DNA of 64,000 nt from Diplosphaera chodatii (Eukaryota; Chlorophyta; Trebouxiophyceae; Prasiolales; Stichococcaceae), in assembly GCA_032358165.1 (NCBI GenBank), contig JAALGY010000033.1, positions 3,348,001 to 3,412,000 on the forward strand, read 5' to 3'. Position 1 is the stretch's first letter. Each line of letters begins with the position of its first letter. The position numbers were made by a program, and so were the translations under genes. Below the pieces are notes generated by a model, which was given only the letters and a program-made list of their open reading frames with translations, made no database searches and had not been told where the DNA came from. Below are positions 1-12,504 of this stretch, one piece after another.

Positions 1-3000
1 AAAAGGTCCGCATACCCCAGCAATTCCCCGACTCGCCTGCTTGCTGCGGTGGCGAGGAGCCTCCTGGCCCCGGCTGGTTGTCCTGTGCCATGCACCCGGC
101 AGCGCAAGGCGCACCTGCTGCGCCTGCAGGAGACCAAGCCAGCCTTCGTGACACGCCTGCCTCGAGCCGATTGCCTCATGGAGCAGCTGGCTGGAATTTG
201 AAGTATGAGCTGTATGGGAGAGGGACGCCCCGAGAGCGGCTGATGGGTTGCTCAAGGTGCACCTCAGCGGCCAGGGAGGCCAGCTCCTGGTACAGCAGCG
301 CGAACGCCTCCCGGCCGGTGGCCACGCTGTCATCCTCCGGCTCAGCGAGCAGCGTTGCCTCCTCGTTGAGCTTGACGACCTCGGGCGGCGGCGGCATCAT
401 CACGTGCCTGCTTGGCGGACAAGTGCACGCGTGGCACAACGGGGCGACGCTGTGAAATGGAAGTCAGGCAACGCATGCCTGTGACATCAGGCCCCCTGGC
501 CACTCCAGCTCGCTTGCAGGCCCATGCGGGCGCAGTGCAGAGCTGGGGCATTCGGAGGCGGACCGCACGACGTCGACGAAGGTGAGGAACTCCCTGGAGT
601 CGAGCAGCGCGTGGACCTCGGGCGCCTGCAGCCGCAGGTCCTGCCCGCTGGTGCGGCCGCTCTTCGTGTGCCGCAGCTGCAGGCTGAACGGCATGAACAC
701 TTGCCTGCACAGGACAAAGCCCGAGGATCGGGCATTGCCTCACCGCATCTGCATCAGCTTCCTTGTTAGGCAGCACTGCATTTGCGCCAAGTCATGCACT
801 GAACGAACTCCAGCACTGCCAGGTGGGACGCAAGCTCGACACACCTGATGGCACTGGATGCAGGCGCCAGCTCGCCATCCTTGGCAGTCAGCCAGGGCGA
901 GCCGTCTGCATCTGCCTTGGAGATGTATGCCTGCACCTCCCGCACCTATGTAATGGCATTGCAAAGCACAGCATATGACAATGGACTGGTTTGCATCGTG
1001 GGTGGCGAGCAGTTTGATCTGGCAGCTGTTGATGTCAGCTGGAGTTGTGGGCTGGGTCCGCAGCGAGGCATGGTGGCGCGTTGTGCACGGCGGACATGCG
1101 AGCTTGCACGGACCGCAAGGCTTGTGACACGCTGGCTGGAGGGCATGTCGACGCCCATGACATGCGCCGTCTCAGCTGCCAGCAGGAAGCGGCCACCGGT
1201 TGTGTCCACGGCTGCCACCTGGAGCATGTGGAAAGGCGAAGCATGCCACACTGACAACGGTGCTTGTTCACAAGGCAGTCATGATCTGTATCGTCAGCGA
1301 GTTGTGTTGCCAAACAGGTGCTAGGGGCAGCCGCCAACCCCTCAACGGCTCTGGACAGGTGCGCACCTGCAGTGAGGAGACCTGGATGCGGAAACGCACG
1401 GAGGGCTGAGCATCAGCCGGCGCCGGCGAGCTCAGCGACTGCAGCTCCTCATCCTGTCAGGAACTTGCTGCTGTCAGGCATGGGGCTGCACTCATGTGGT
1501 GCACGTGAGCTTTGCTCCATGCGAATGGGTTCAGTCAGCCCAGACATTTGTGCTCAGCAGCAAGTCGCCGGTCCCTGACTCACATAATCGCCATCCTGGC
1601 CATTAGGATGCAGCAACAGGTCCGAGGTGTCCACGCTGAGGTCGCCTGCTCCATGCCCCGACCTGCCATCCCTGTCAGCGCTGTTCGCACCCCTTGCAGC
1701 GGCTTCCGCATGATCCTGTGTCCGAGTTGCAAAGCGCATGTCTTCCATGCAGCCGTGCAACCCAAGTAAGCAATGTCACCTCTGGCGACATGTATGGCAA
1801 GCAGTGCGCCTGATATTGTCTAACCACCTACAGGCGGTCGTGCACTCCCCCGACATGCAAGTCACCTGCCGAAGCAGCAGGCGCATTAGCTCGCCCCCGG
1901 GGTCGGCATCGCTGCCATACGCTGGCGTCCGTGCTGGGCTGGCCGGCTTGGCGGCTGCAGCCTGCTGCACGTGACCATGGCCTTCGGACAGCGCTGCATC
2001 AGGGGTGCCTATTCCCTGCTGCCGCGCCTGGCCAGCCACGGCTCCGACGCGTGCGGTGTGCTCCAAGCCTGCACGGCGCATGCCACTGAATTAGAAGTGT
2101 ACTAGCGTGTGGCCACTGTTGCAATGCAGCTTGTGGTACGACTCAAGGACCAGGTGAACGTCAGATTCCCTTTCAATCTGACAGCGTCTACTGCACATAA
2201 ACATGCTCCAAGGACTGCGCACCTGCGGGGCCGTCAGGGGGCCGGTCCTCGTCTGCCGGCAGCTGCGCAATGGCCTGCGGCCCCCAGCCACCGGGCTTCT
2301 TGAAGGGCGGCCGCTTGAAGGGCGCGACGCCGGCCGCCAGGTGCAGCGCTGCGCCCCACATGGCGTTACGGGAGTCCAGGTCGAAGGCGAAGCGGCAGTC
2401 CTGCAGGGCCGCCTGCACCATGCTGCAGGGCATGTGCAGAACAAGTTCAGCTCTGCACGGGTGTGTAAGTACGTCACTCATGCACTGTGGTGTCGAACCA
2501 AGGCAATTAAATGGGCAGCGATGACGAGAGCGATGTGTGATGGTGGTGCCACCCTGCAGCGCAGCGCACTTGGCTTCTGGTCCCGGCTGCTGATCGTCGT
2601 TAGATGACCCTTGGTGCACGGAGAAGGCCGAGATGATAGCGATGGGCTCGGCTGCGCTGTCTGTGGACAGGCTGTGGTGCAGGCTACGAGGCGACGCATC
2701 ATCCGCGTCTGCAGGCCAGACAAGCATGTCAGAGGCGGGACACCGCCAGCGCTTCACAGCTTCCCATATGATTCCTCCATAGTCAGAGCCCTGCTGACCG
2801 CCCGCAAGTTGCTCTGCGTACACATACTGCGCAGTAACACCACACATGTGGGATGCACTTGAACATGTCGTGCCAAAGCTGGTGTTGCGGCTCGGCAGCG
2901 TGCCAGCGCGCTCGTGCAGCCGCCGCAGCCGTGCGACATTGCCAGGCGAGGCCGTGCCCAGCAGGATGCGCAGCTGCTGCCCCTCGACATCCACCTTGAG

Positions 3001-6000
3001 CGTCTGCGATGACGTCCCGGGGTGTGACCTGCAGGTGGGAAGGCATCGAGCTGTTTGTGCAGGAGCATTTGGCATGCAGGATGGGCAGGAACTAGTGCTG
3101 AGGTACAGGGCTGATGTGGATGCAGGAGCACCAGCTGGCATGACCTAAGGAGACATGATGTGCAGGTGAGCGCCATGCAAATGGCGTACGTGGGCAGATT
3201 TGCAGCAGCTGCGGCTGGCAGCGGCTGGTTGAGGCGCAGCTTGTGAGAGTACTGCACATCCGCAATGGACACCGTGACGCCGCACGACGGGTCGTTGATG
3301 TCCGCCGTCCAGTGCACTACGTCTGCACAATCAATTGCACGGTCGCTGAGCGGCGCAGCTGCAGGGTTTGACGCCAGACTGGCATCGCAGGTTGGCGGCT
3401 GTGCACGACCAGGACACAGCTGGCACGCGGCAGGTTATTGGCACCATGGAATGGATGCACTGAAACTCGGCAGTGCTGCAATACGATGAGGCAGATAGCA
3501 TGCCAACCTATGGGGGTGGCCTGGATGCCGAGCTCGAGTCCGCGCAGTAGCTTCACCACGTCAGGCTCTGACGGGGCGCCGCTCACGAGCTTGCGTGCAA
3601 AGAAGGTACCCCGCTTCTTGGGCATCTTCAGGAACAGGGGCGGCGCCTTGAACGTGGCGATCAGTTCCTGCAGGAAGCGCATCTGCAAGACAAAACACAC
3701 AGGGTGCAGATCACCCCCTGGCTGAGCTTGTTGCGACACGAAGTACCCCACATGAGCGGTGTAACTGATTTGCTTGCCTGTCTGCGAGTGTCAACCTTGC
3801 ATCTGCGAAACATCTGTAGCTGCTCACCTGATAGTCGCCAAAGAAGACGACAGGAGCTCCGCTTTCGTCGTTGCTGCCGGCCAGCGGTCCAGTGATTGGT
3901 GCAGGAGGGCCCAGGATGGCAGTCAGCGCAACGTCGAAGCCCAGGGACTTGGCAATGGCTGCAATGTTCATCGGGTGCTGCACCACACCCTCGCCCAGCT
4001 GCAGGGTGCGACACAGCAAACATGCTGCACAGCGTGCTAAGCACTTGGTTGATTGCAGGTGCGGCACAGATGCGCATGCTGGGATGTGCTGTGAGCGGGC
4101 GACGAATAAGGCTTGCGTCATCGTAGAGGTGCGTGCGCAAAGAGTGGTGGGGGCAGGTACCGGTGCAGGGATGGGGAAGATGTGATGGTCATCTGGGCTG
4201 CGGCCACCAGGCAGATACCATGCGAACGCTGCCTTGACCAGCAGGGTGCCGATCTCAGCGAAAGGCAGCGCCAACAGCTTCCCTGGCTCCCTCACCTATC
4301 AGTCGAGCATACTCGTATAGAGGAGCGTTTTGAAAGCAGTCCCGGCAATTGAGGGGCTCGAGCTAACGGATTCAAGGTGATTATGATCCCCGCCAATATG
4401 CAACCCCGTGTGCTGCAATGCTATTACTGCGTGATGCCGCACGGATCAGAGAGCAGCAGAGGACTGTGCAGCGCACCGGATCCGCTGCAGCATGTGCAGT
4501 GGCGGCCAGTCCGCCGATGGTGCAGTCCAGCATGGCATCCGCCAACACCATGTCCAGCTGCTTGACGGCAACCTGCAGCAGGTCGGCGAGTTGTCACCCT
4601 GGGCCGCTGCACTGAGCTAGCACTAAATGCAGTTTGTTGGGACTCGAGGACTCGAGATGCGTATGATGTCCACAGATGTGCAGAACCACTCCTGTACTTG
4701 CTGGGCGGCATGATGAGCGCACCTGTAGGCGCCGAGACGCATCGCAGATTTGGGGGTCGATGGTGGTCCCCAAAGCAAACTCGACGTCCGTCACATGCGT
4801 TCGCAGCTTGCCGCGCCACAGGAACCGCATCAGGTCCCACCTGCACAGCATGACAAACCCTGTTCGTTCAGCAGATTGTCAACAGCGTGACTATGTAGGG
4901 TTGCCATCAGCAGCTCGCCGGTTGCTAACAGCATGCCTGAGCTCCCTAACTGAGAACAATGATGAGACTTACCAGGGCAGCTTTTCGGGCTTGGGACGGG
5001 ACTTGTCAGGGTCGCTCGGCCCCATGCGCTTCCCGGCTGCCGCCACCTGCACCATGCCATCAGCAAACCTTGAGCAAGCGTCAGTACCATTGATACAGGA
5101 GTGATCGCTGCCCTTAGATTGTTACAAGAGCCAATGGGAAGGCTGTTACGTTGAGGCTGACTGCTGCCTTTCACACACCAAGCCAATGGTGGGCTGCAGC
5201 CCGACTCCAAAGGCGCCGCCCACGCCCTTGATGCCGACAGTCAGGTCGGTGTACACCTTGACCTCTGAGCGGCACCCTTTAATGGACACCTGCAGATATC
5301 GTGACAATGATCAATGATGCTGATTTTGGCTGCTGTGGTGTTGGGGCTGACCAGGATGACTGTGAAGGGGGAAACAAATGGAACACACACAGACGGTAGA
5401 AGCAATGCCTGTGTTGTCACACGGCGGTGGCGGCCAACTGCGAAGGAGCGCGGCTCAGTGGCTGGCGGCGCTGTGACCTGCCGCCCGACGCCCAAGACGC
5501 CCGTGGCTGTCAAGCTGTCAGTGCTGGCCAGCGGCTGCAGCAGACGTGAGACGACATGTGATCTGCCACAGGTAGACGGGAAGCCGTGCCACAGTTCTTT
5601 GCGGATGTCTCCAGTGCAAAGGATGGTCAGGGTATCCTATTCATCAGCCAAGCAGTGGAAAGCACGGCAGCAGTGCGAACCTGGGAGTTGCCGCAGAAGT
5701 GGACCGCGATGCCGCTGGCGGCCGCATCCAGCTGCAGGCGCAGCAGCTGCCGCAGCGGGACGCCCTTCGTCGGGGGGTCCACAGCCTGCAGCCACCAGAA
5801 GGCGGCACTGCAGCGCGCAAACGCTGGGATGCGCAGGGTCATCATGAGCGAAGGGTGCTCTGTTGCAGCCGGGACGCATGCCCGGATGCCACTCGGCGGT
5901 CACCTCGATGTGCTGGCGGGCCGCCGCCTCGCCGGCGGGGCCGCCGCCGCAGACCAGCAGCACCATCTCCCCCTCCGCCAGGCCCGCCCGCATGAGGTCG

Positions 6001-9000
6001 CGGCTTGGGTCCTCGCCACCGGTCATCTGAATTTTATTGACATGTGTTGTGCTGCATGTCATTCGCAAGCGCAGCCATATTAAATGTACCACTTGCCCAA
6101 TTGCTGCAGATGGCAGCGAATATTGAACCGCCCAAGACACTGATTTGCACGCTGCATGGGTGCAGTTGTACCTCGCAGCAGGCAGCGCGGTAGTCAGAGA
6201 CCATGCGCCGCTCCACCGCCAGCCGCCGCCCGTCGGCAACACCATCGTCCGGCATGTTCTCAAGAGCGCGCAGCCACAGCCGCTGCTCGGTGACAGCTTC
6301 CCGCAGGACACGGCCATGCGTGGCCAGCCAGGCCTGCACCAAGACAAGCCCAGCATGGAATCAGCCAGCTTGCCTGTTCGTATGGTAAGCAACCTGCAAT
6401 GCGCAGCAAGGCAGGGCTCTTGCTCGCACACACCCACACTCATGTTGGCACAGCGCACTGCAGACCGTCGAGGGCAGCACACCTCCATCTCGTGGTGCTG
6501 CATGACAAAGGCGACATCCTGCAGCCGGAGCCGCAGCTCGATGGCCGGCGCTGCCTTGACGGCCTGGGACGATGACCCGGATGATGTTTTGCTGCCCAGC
6601 CGCAGTGCCACATGATCCTTCAGCTCCTGTAAAGGAGCGCAGGCACCAATGACCGTCGGGTGATGCAGATTCTGACCCTCTGGCCGGATGCCGCATCAGG
6701 TAAGTCATCAAGGTCTTTCCCCGACCATCCAACGATGGCGACTCTCTGCCAAGATACTCAGCTCACGCTGCTGTCCACACTTGCTTGCAAGCCGAACCTG
6801 GCTGAAAGCTTTGGCCCACAGCTCTGTCCCACGGACAGCCGTGCCCAGCTCGCAGCCGTGCGGCAGCAGGATCCGCACGCCAGCCACAGCCGCGGTCACC
6901 ACCACAGCCGGCGCCATCACAGGGTCGCTGCCGTCGGTTGACACGCCAGCAGCCGCACGGGCGCGCGCCAGCCTAGGCGCATCGTGTTCATATGGCATTG
7001 CCATCGGCTGCGCCAATGGAGCCTCTGATGACGATGGCGCTGCAGTGGCCGTGCCGATACCGCCACTGCTGTCAGCCCCTTTAGGGAGCTGAATTGTGAG
7101 CGAGGGCCTGTTGCCGCTGCTGGGCTGAGCTGCTGGACATGTGCTGCTGATGCCTGTAGCTGCTGGCATGGCTGTAGCTGCAGGGGGACTGGTGCTGCTG
7201 ACTGCATCTGACGCATGTGAGGCCTCCCCGCGTCTCTCAGCAGCGACGCGGAGCTGCAGCACTGTGGCAATGTCCTGACCATTGAGCTGCACCGCCAATT
7301 CCGAGACTGCTGCCGCCATGGACCCCAGCTGATGCTCTGCAGCGGCCACCTGCATGGTGCTCCCGGTGACGTTGTGTCACAATACTGAGCTTGCAATCGT
7401 AAGGCGGCAGAGTCACATTCCATGACTCGATGCCTACCTTGGCAGAGAAACAGACGTCGGGGCCGAGCACCACGTTGGCTGCCAGGTTGCGAAGGCGGAG
7501 TGCCATTCGTAACCTGGTCCCTGCCTTCCGATGCCCAGGCACCGTGCTGCTGTCAGCAGGCTTCCGCTTGCCGCGCTGTCTGAGGTGCTGCTGCCAGTGC
7601 TGCGGCAGCTGCTGCCTCGCTTGTTCAGCAACGCTTGCAAGCTCACCCAGGGTGTCAATAGCTCCAAACGCCACATCGGGCTCGAAGGCCACGCTGACCC
7701 CATTGACTTCCAGGTCAACAGCGGGGCCTACTGCAGGAATGCTGCTGCTGCTTGCATCCGATCCAGTTGGTATGCTGCCTAAGCGGCCTGCTGGACCCTC
7801 TGCCTGTGCGCCTGGCTGCCTGAGTGCAGAGTGCCCTGGTGGCAGGGCACCAGCTGAGATGGCTGCAACATGCAGGAGCCGGCACACATGCGCCTCGCCC
7901 AATGCTGCGCTGATGCCGTCCCGGCTGCTAAGCATGCCTGCTGCATGCTGCTGCTGCTCCTGAGAGACTGTCAGCTCCGCAATGTGCGCTGTCATGGTCT
8001 TCGCTGGCAGTAGGAGCTCCGCACCGACGCTGCCAATTGCCAGCCGGTGCCGCGCTCGCAGCGTGCTGCCGGGGTCCAGGCAGCTGCTGTGGTCAGACAG
8101 CCCGCAGGGTGCTGTGCTGTAGCTGAGTTCCCAGCCTTTCAGGGCAACGTCAACTGACGCAAGCCGCACCGATGCCAGCTTGGTGACGGCCGCAGGCTGC
8201 GGCTTGCGGGGCTGTGCTGTCAGCTGCGGCGGTTTGGTTGGCACTGCAGCCCTGAGGTTCTGCAAGGCGCTCACGAACGCCTCGTCTGGCAGGGAGGCAG
8301 CAGCGAGCCGCAGCAGCCCAGCTGCCTGCGCCCTGTCGAGCCCTGCCGCAATCCCGCTGACAAGCACCTTACCTGCAGTAGTGAGGGGCACAGCGTCAGC
8401 AACAGCAGCAACAGGCAGGCAAGCTCTGCAAGTGGTGCTATGATGACGTGATGATCAGTGTGCATCGGAGGGCCTCCATGTGCTGCCATCTGCTGAGCAT
8501 CGGAGTCACCTTCAAGCTCTACGCGAGCCTGCGGTGAGCTGGCAGCTGCTGATGGCGGCTGTGCAAGCAGGTCGACATGCACGGTCTCGACGCGGAGCAG
8601 CTGCAACTGCCCTGCTGGTGGCTGCGGTGCCTGCGGTGGTGCTGTCGCCGCGGCTGGCGAAGCAAAGGGATCGTCAGAGGCTGCTGGGAAGCTGTTGTCG
8701 AAGGCTGACAGCAGCGTCGGCTGCTTGCCGCTGCCTGCTGGCCGGGGTGCGCCGCCTCCTGTGCTGCCGGCACCCACCTCGCTGCAGGCCATGCTCACCG
8801 CCAGCGTGCCCAGGTCCAGGCGGCATGCTGGGCTGTGTGACGCCAGCCAGCTCGAGCGAGGTGCTGCCGGTGTGGTGCTGCCGCTGCGGCCGAAGCCAGC
8901 AGAGCCGCTCCGCAGCCAGGCTGACGCGCTGCGTGGCATCGGCGGCAGCTCGTGGCCGCCCCGCAGGGCGTCTGGCGTCGCTGCGGCGCTGGCCGTCTGG

Positions 9001-12000
9001 TCATGTGCTGGGGCAGCGGCGCCAGCAAGGCTGCGCCTGCCGCCGGCGCGCTGCTGCGTGCTCTGCTCAGCGACGGCGTCCAGAGCGCCGCCGCCGCCGC
9101 TGCTGCGCCTGTCGGCTGCCGCACCTGGCAGCCCCTCGCTGGTGGCCAGCAGCGAGGCGCCGCTGCTGCTCAGCGTGGCTGTCGGCGAGCCGTCCGGTGC
9201 CAGCAGCGCAAGGCTGCTGGCGGCGCTGAGGCTGAGGCGGGCGTCCAGCTGCAGGTGCACGGGCTGCGGGGGCGGCTCTGCTGCGTCGCCTTCCGTGGCC
9301 TGGTCGCCCAAAGCATCTCCTCCCGAAGGTATGCAAGCGCCACTGCCTGCTGCTGGATCTGGATCTGCTGGAGCTGAAGCCGCATCCAGCTGAAGCGCAT
9401 CCACAGCATCCATTGGTATGTCCCCACTGGCTGCTGATGCTGCCGTCAGGCCGATGCTGGGCTGCCTGAGCTCAACACTGGGTGGCCGCAGCGGCGAGCC
9501 GTTCTTCAGCTGCTGGCGCTGAGCCAAGGCTGCCGTGTGCCACCGCAGCCCCACTGCTGCAGCGGACCACACCTCGCCCATGCGTGCGTTCGCCTCAACG
9601 GCCCCAACATCCACCCGCACCCTGGCAGTGAGCATGGGCGGCTGACGCCATGTGAGGATGCCCTGCATATGTACAGCCAGCCTGAGTGCGTTGGTTGCCC
9701 TTGGGTGCCGACCGTACAGTGGATAGGGGCTTGCGGGTGCTCCCAGAATGTGAAGAACATCTACCCACCTGCGGCGTCTGCAGCAGCTTGGCTGAGAGCG
9801 TTGCGCCGGGGCACTGCACCAAGACTGCAGGCTGCCTGCCAGCCGAGGCCACCTGCGCATCCACGCTGCCAAGGCTCCCCATGACCTGCAGCACCAATGG
9901 CTGTCGGACACCACTCGCATGCACCTCGCAGGGGTCTATGCTCTCATCTGAAACACCCATCTTAGAAGATACACAAGGCGAACGCTGTGCAGAAGAAAGG
10001 CCACCAATTCGGTTACCTGCAGGAGCTGGGTTTCGGCGCCGAAACCGCTGGCACGGCGTAGCCCATCTGCCATCGAGCGCCGCCTGCCGGCCGGCGGCCG
10101 GGTGTCGCTCCACAGCCGCAGCCCGCGCGCCTGCCAGTGTGCGCCCACCTCGCCGCCCTCAACCGCAAAGCCCACAGCCCGGAGCGCCAGCAGCGGCGCC
10201 TTAAACTCCGCCTGCAACGCAATCGAAGCTCAAGCACGTTGATACCCCACTCGTCTTTCTCACGAGCCATCCACTCAGGCAGGACACTCGCCCATCATGT
10301 GCTTGGTGTTTCCCCGACTTGCCACAAGCACGAGCGTGGCATCGTCAGCATTGCACTATGGTGTGGCAACACCTGCTGCGGCGCTCGTGCAAGTAGGCGC
10401 GGCAGCAGCTCCGCCAAGGGGAGCTTGGGCTTCTGCGACTTCCTCCGCCGCTTTGGCCGCTGCCGCCACTGCTGCTTTCTTGGCGGCGGCTGGAAGCGCA
10501 GCACAGCCTCCAGCAGCGCGGGCGTGAGCGTGGCCACAGCCTCGCCCAACTCGCTGGTGAGGCTCAGAAACCGCAACCCGCCGGCGCGCCTGTAGAGTTT
10601 GGTTGGAGTGATGTTGGGAACAGGCACAGCGTCCAATCGTGAAAGCGTGCACGCCTCCGACAAGCCCAGGGTCACAAGCCTCCAAAACACACAGCTCACC
10701 AGTAGACCGCAAGGGCTGCGGCTGCTGAGAAGCCTTTGACATCCAGCAGGGGCGCTGCCTCCGCTGCCTTGGTCGAGGAGGCAGTGACGCCATGCTCGAT
10801 GCAGGCTGTGATGGCAGACACTGTGGCAGTCGCATCCAGCTGCGAGAACATGTTGGAGCTATGCAGCAGCAGCACCACGCGCTCCACGCTCAGTCTGATG
10901 CCCAGCTCCTCGAACGACACGGCGATGTCCTTTACGCGGACAGGCACCGAGGGCATCAGTGCCAGCAGCAGCTGCAGCGCCATGCTGCCGGTCACACGCA
11001 GGAGCAGGCCAACCGGCGGCGCCGGCAGATGCGCAGCCAGCCACCTCGCCGCTGCCGAGAGCCATTGCACAGTTTTCAGGGCTGCTGCCCTCGCACACTG
11101 CACCGCTGGATGCGCAGCGCCAGTCTGAGCTGCTCCTGGCTGAGGAGGGCAGGCTTCAGTGGATGCCGCAGGCTGTCCCGAAGCCTGTGCTGGTGCTGCT
11201 GCTGCTCCTGCTACTGCTTGCTGTTTTGCAGAAGATGGCCCATTGGTCAGGCTGCCGCGCTCAGTTTCTGCAGTTTCCTGCAGCTGCACTGGTGGCAGAG
11301 GCGGTGGCACCCGTAAATGCAGCTCCACACCCCGGCAATTCAGTGGAACGCGAGGCCGGAAGCTTGTCACTGCCGATGCCACGCCTGCTGCGGCTTTCGT
11401 GGCGTTGGCGCTGCGGCCGAGCGAGACCTCTCTGAGCTGTATTCGTGCTACCGGCCCCTGTGCCAGCATCCAAATGCATTGACAGGCATTGTATCAGCAG
11501 GTGCCTGCCCCTTCTTCCATGAGTTGCCATGTTGAGGTGCCAGAACTAGACGCTGACGTGGCGCTGAATCACAAACGAGGAGATCGTCGCAAGGCTCTGG
11601 CTGCACCTGTGTAAAGGAGAGCGTCACGCCGCGGACCACCAGGAAGCCGATGGTCTCGACGCTGACCTTCACCTTTCGGCTGCTGGCAGCGAGTGACACC
11701 AACAGCCCCGCCACCCTGCAAGTTCATGTTCTGTGCTCTTGTACTGAGCACTGAGCACTGAGCCAGCTCAGCAGCAGCACTGCTACACACCCCGGTCGTG
11801 CCGAGCCATGCAGGTTGGATGAAAGAAGCAGTGCACTGTTTGGTCGCCCGAGCGAAGCGCAGGTGGCCGCAGTCATCAGGCTGATGAGGTTTGCAGGTCA
11901 GCTTTGTGCATCAGCTATGCGGTCTGGTCAGCTAAATTTACAGACAGTGGCGTCACTGACAGCGACCGGCAAAGCCGGATCTCATGCGTCCCATAGATCT

Positions 12001-12137
12001 GGTAGTGTGTGTTGTCATGGCGCTCACACACTGTGTGCAGCCACCTTCCAGCCAGGAAGAGTTGCTCACCGTTTGAACACCAGATATGCGGCGGTCGCGC
12101 ACAAGATTCGGAGGGCGATCCACCAGAGCGACGGCAT
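1..12137 (-). CDS. Giant bridge-like lipid transfer protein, SABRE/KIP/FMP27 (BLTP2) family, 3' end outside window
   Basis: This multi-exon gene is truncated by the window start, so its C-terminus is missing. Exon 1 (12137-12070) encodes a membrane-anchor-like start, MPSLWWIALRILCATAAYLV. It splices in phase to exon 2 (11715-11607, ending VRGVTLSFTQ) and exon 3 (from 11457, starting GPVARIQLREVSLG). Family landmarks follow. QHHEMEVWLATHGRVLREAV near 6.4 kb matches the region where FMP27 proteins carry 'HPLExWL'. WDLMRFLWRGKL near 4.8 kb matches the GFWDK-type core. LDSREFLTFVDVV near 0.55 kb matches the C-terminal region. Family members are rod-shaped lipid conduits anchored at the N-terminus in the ER at contacts with the plasma membrane; plant SABRE and KINKY POLLEN act in cell expansion. 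The large exon at about 9.65-8.4 kb is a low-complexity Ala/Ser/Gln-rich insertion. The family call is from motifs and gene size; most internal exon borders were not resolved. Confidence 0.78.
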
Positions 12138-12504
12138 GGCGGGGATGTCAAATTGCGTCAGTGGCCATCAGTACCATGAGCGAAACAGATGCACGCATCT
12201 TAGCGTTTGGCACCATTGCACACACAATGTACAGCATCTCAAAGGCTGTTCAGACATGACTGCTCTCGAGATGTTGTCAGCAGCGCTGCAAGTGCAGCTC
12301 TCGGAAACTGGTGGGTATGCAGGTACGTAAAATCTGCGGTACAGTAGCTTCCATCACGTCCTGCAGCTGCGTAAAGCTCGGCAGCCTTGGCGTGAGGCAC
12401 GCTAACATTACCGAGACTGCCGACCTGAGGGCGCTGCCCAGCGGGTGCGGTGCGGCACCGCCAGCGCAGCGACGTCATACAGACGCATCCGCCAAACCTA
12501 CATC
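12138..12504. promoter_or_regulatory. Shared 5' region between the SABRE-like gene and plastid S1
   Basis: The 367 bp separate two divergent start codons (12137 on minus, 12505 on plus). They must hold both 5' UTRs and both core promoters unless undetected upstream exons exist. No clear TATA box was seen. Confidence 0.5.

Noticed and set aside
78..455. Plus-strand frame containing LKYELYGRG, reminiscent of a motif of the FMP27 family
   Set aside because: The lipid-transfer gene is on the minus strand and its exon there (PPPPEVVKLNEEATLLAE) is convincing; the plus-strand resemblance is coincidence.
11748..11775. Short CACTGAG repeats in the second-exon upstream intron of the SABRE-like gene
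   Set aside because: Three imperfect copies of about 8 bases inside an intron are ordinary slippage; no function is suggested.
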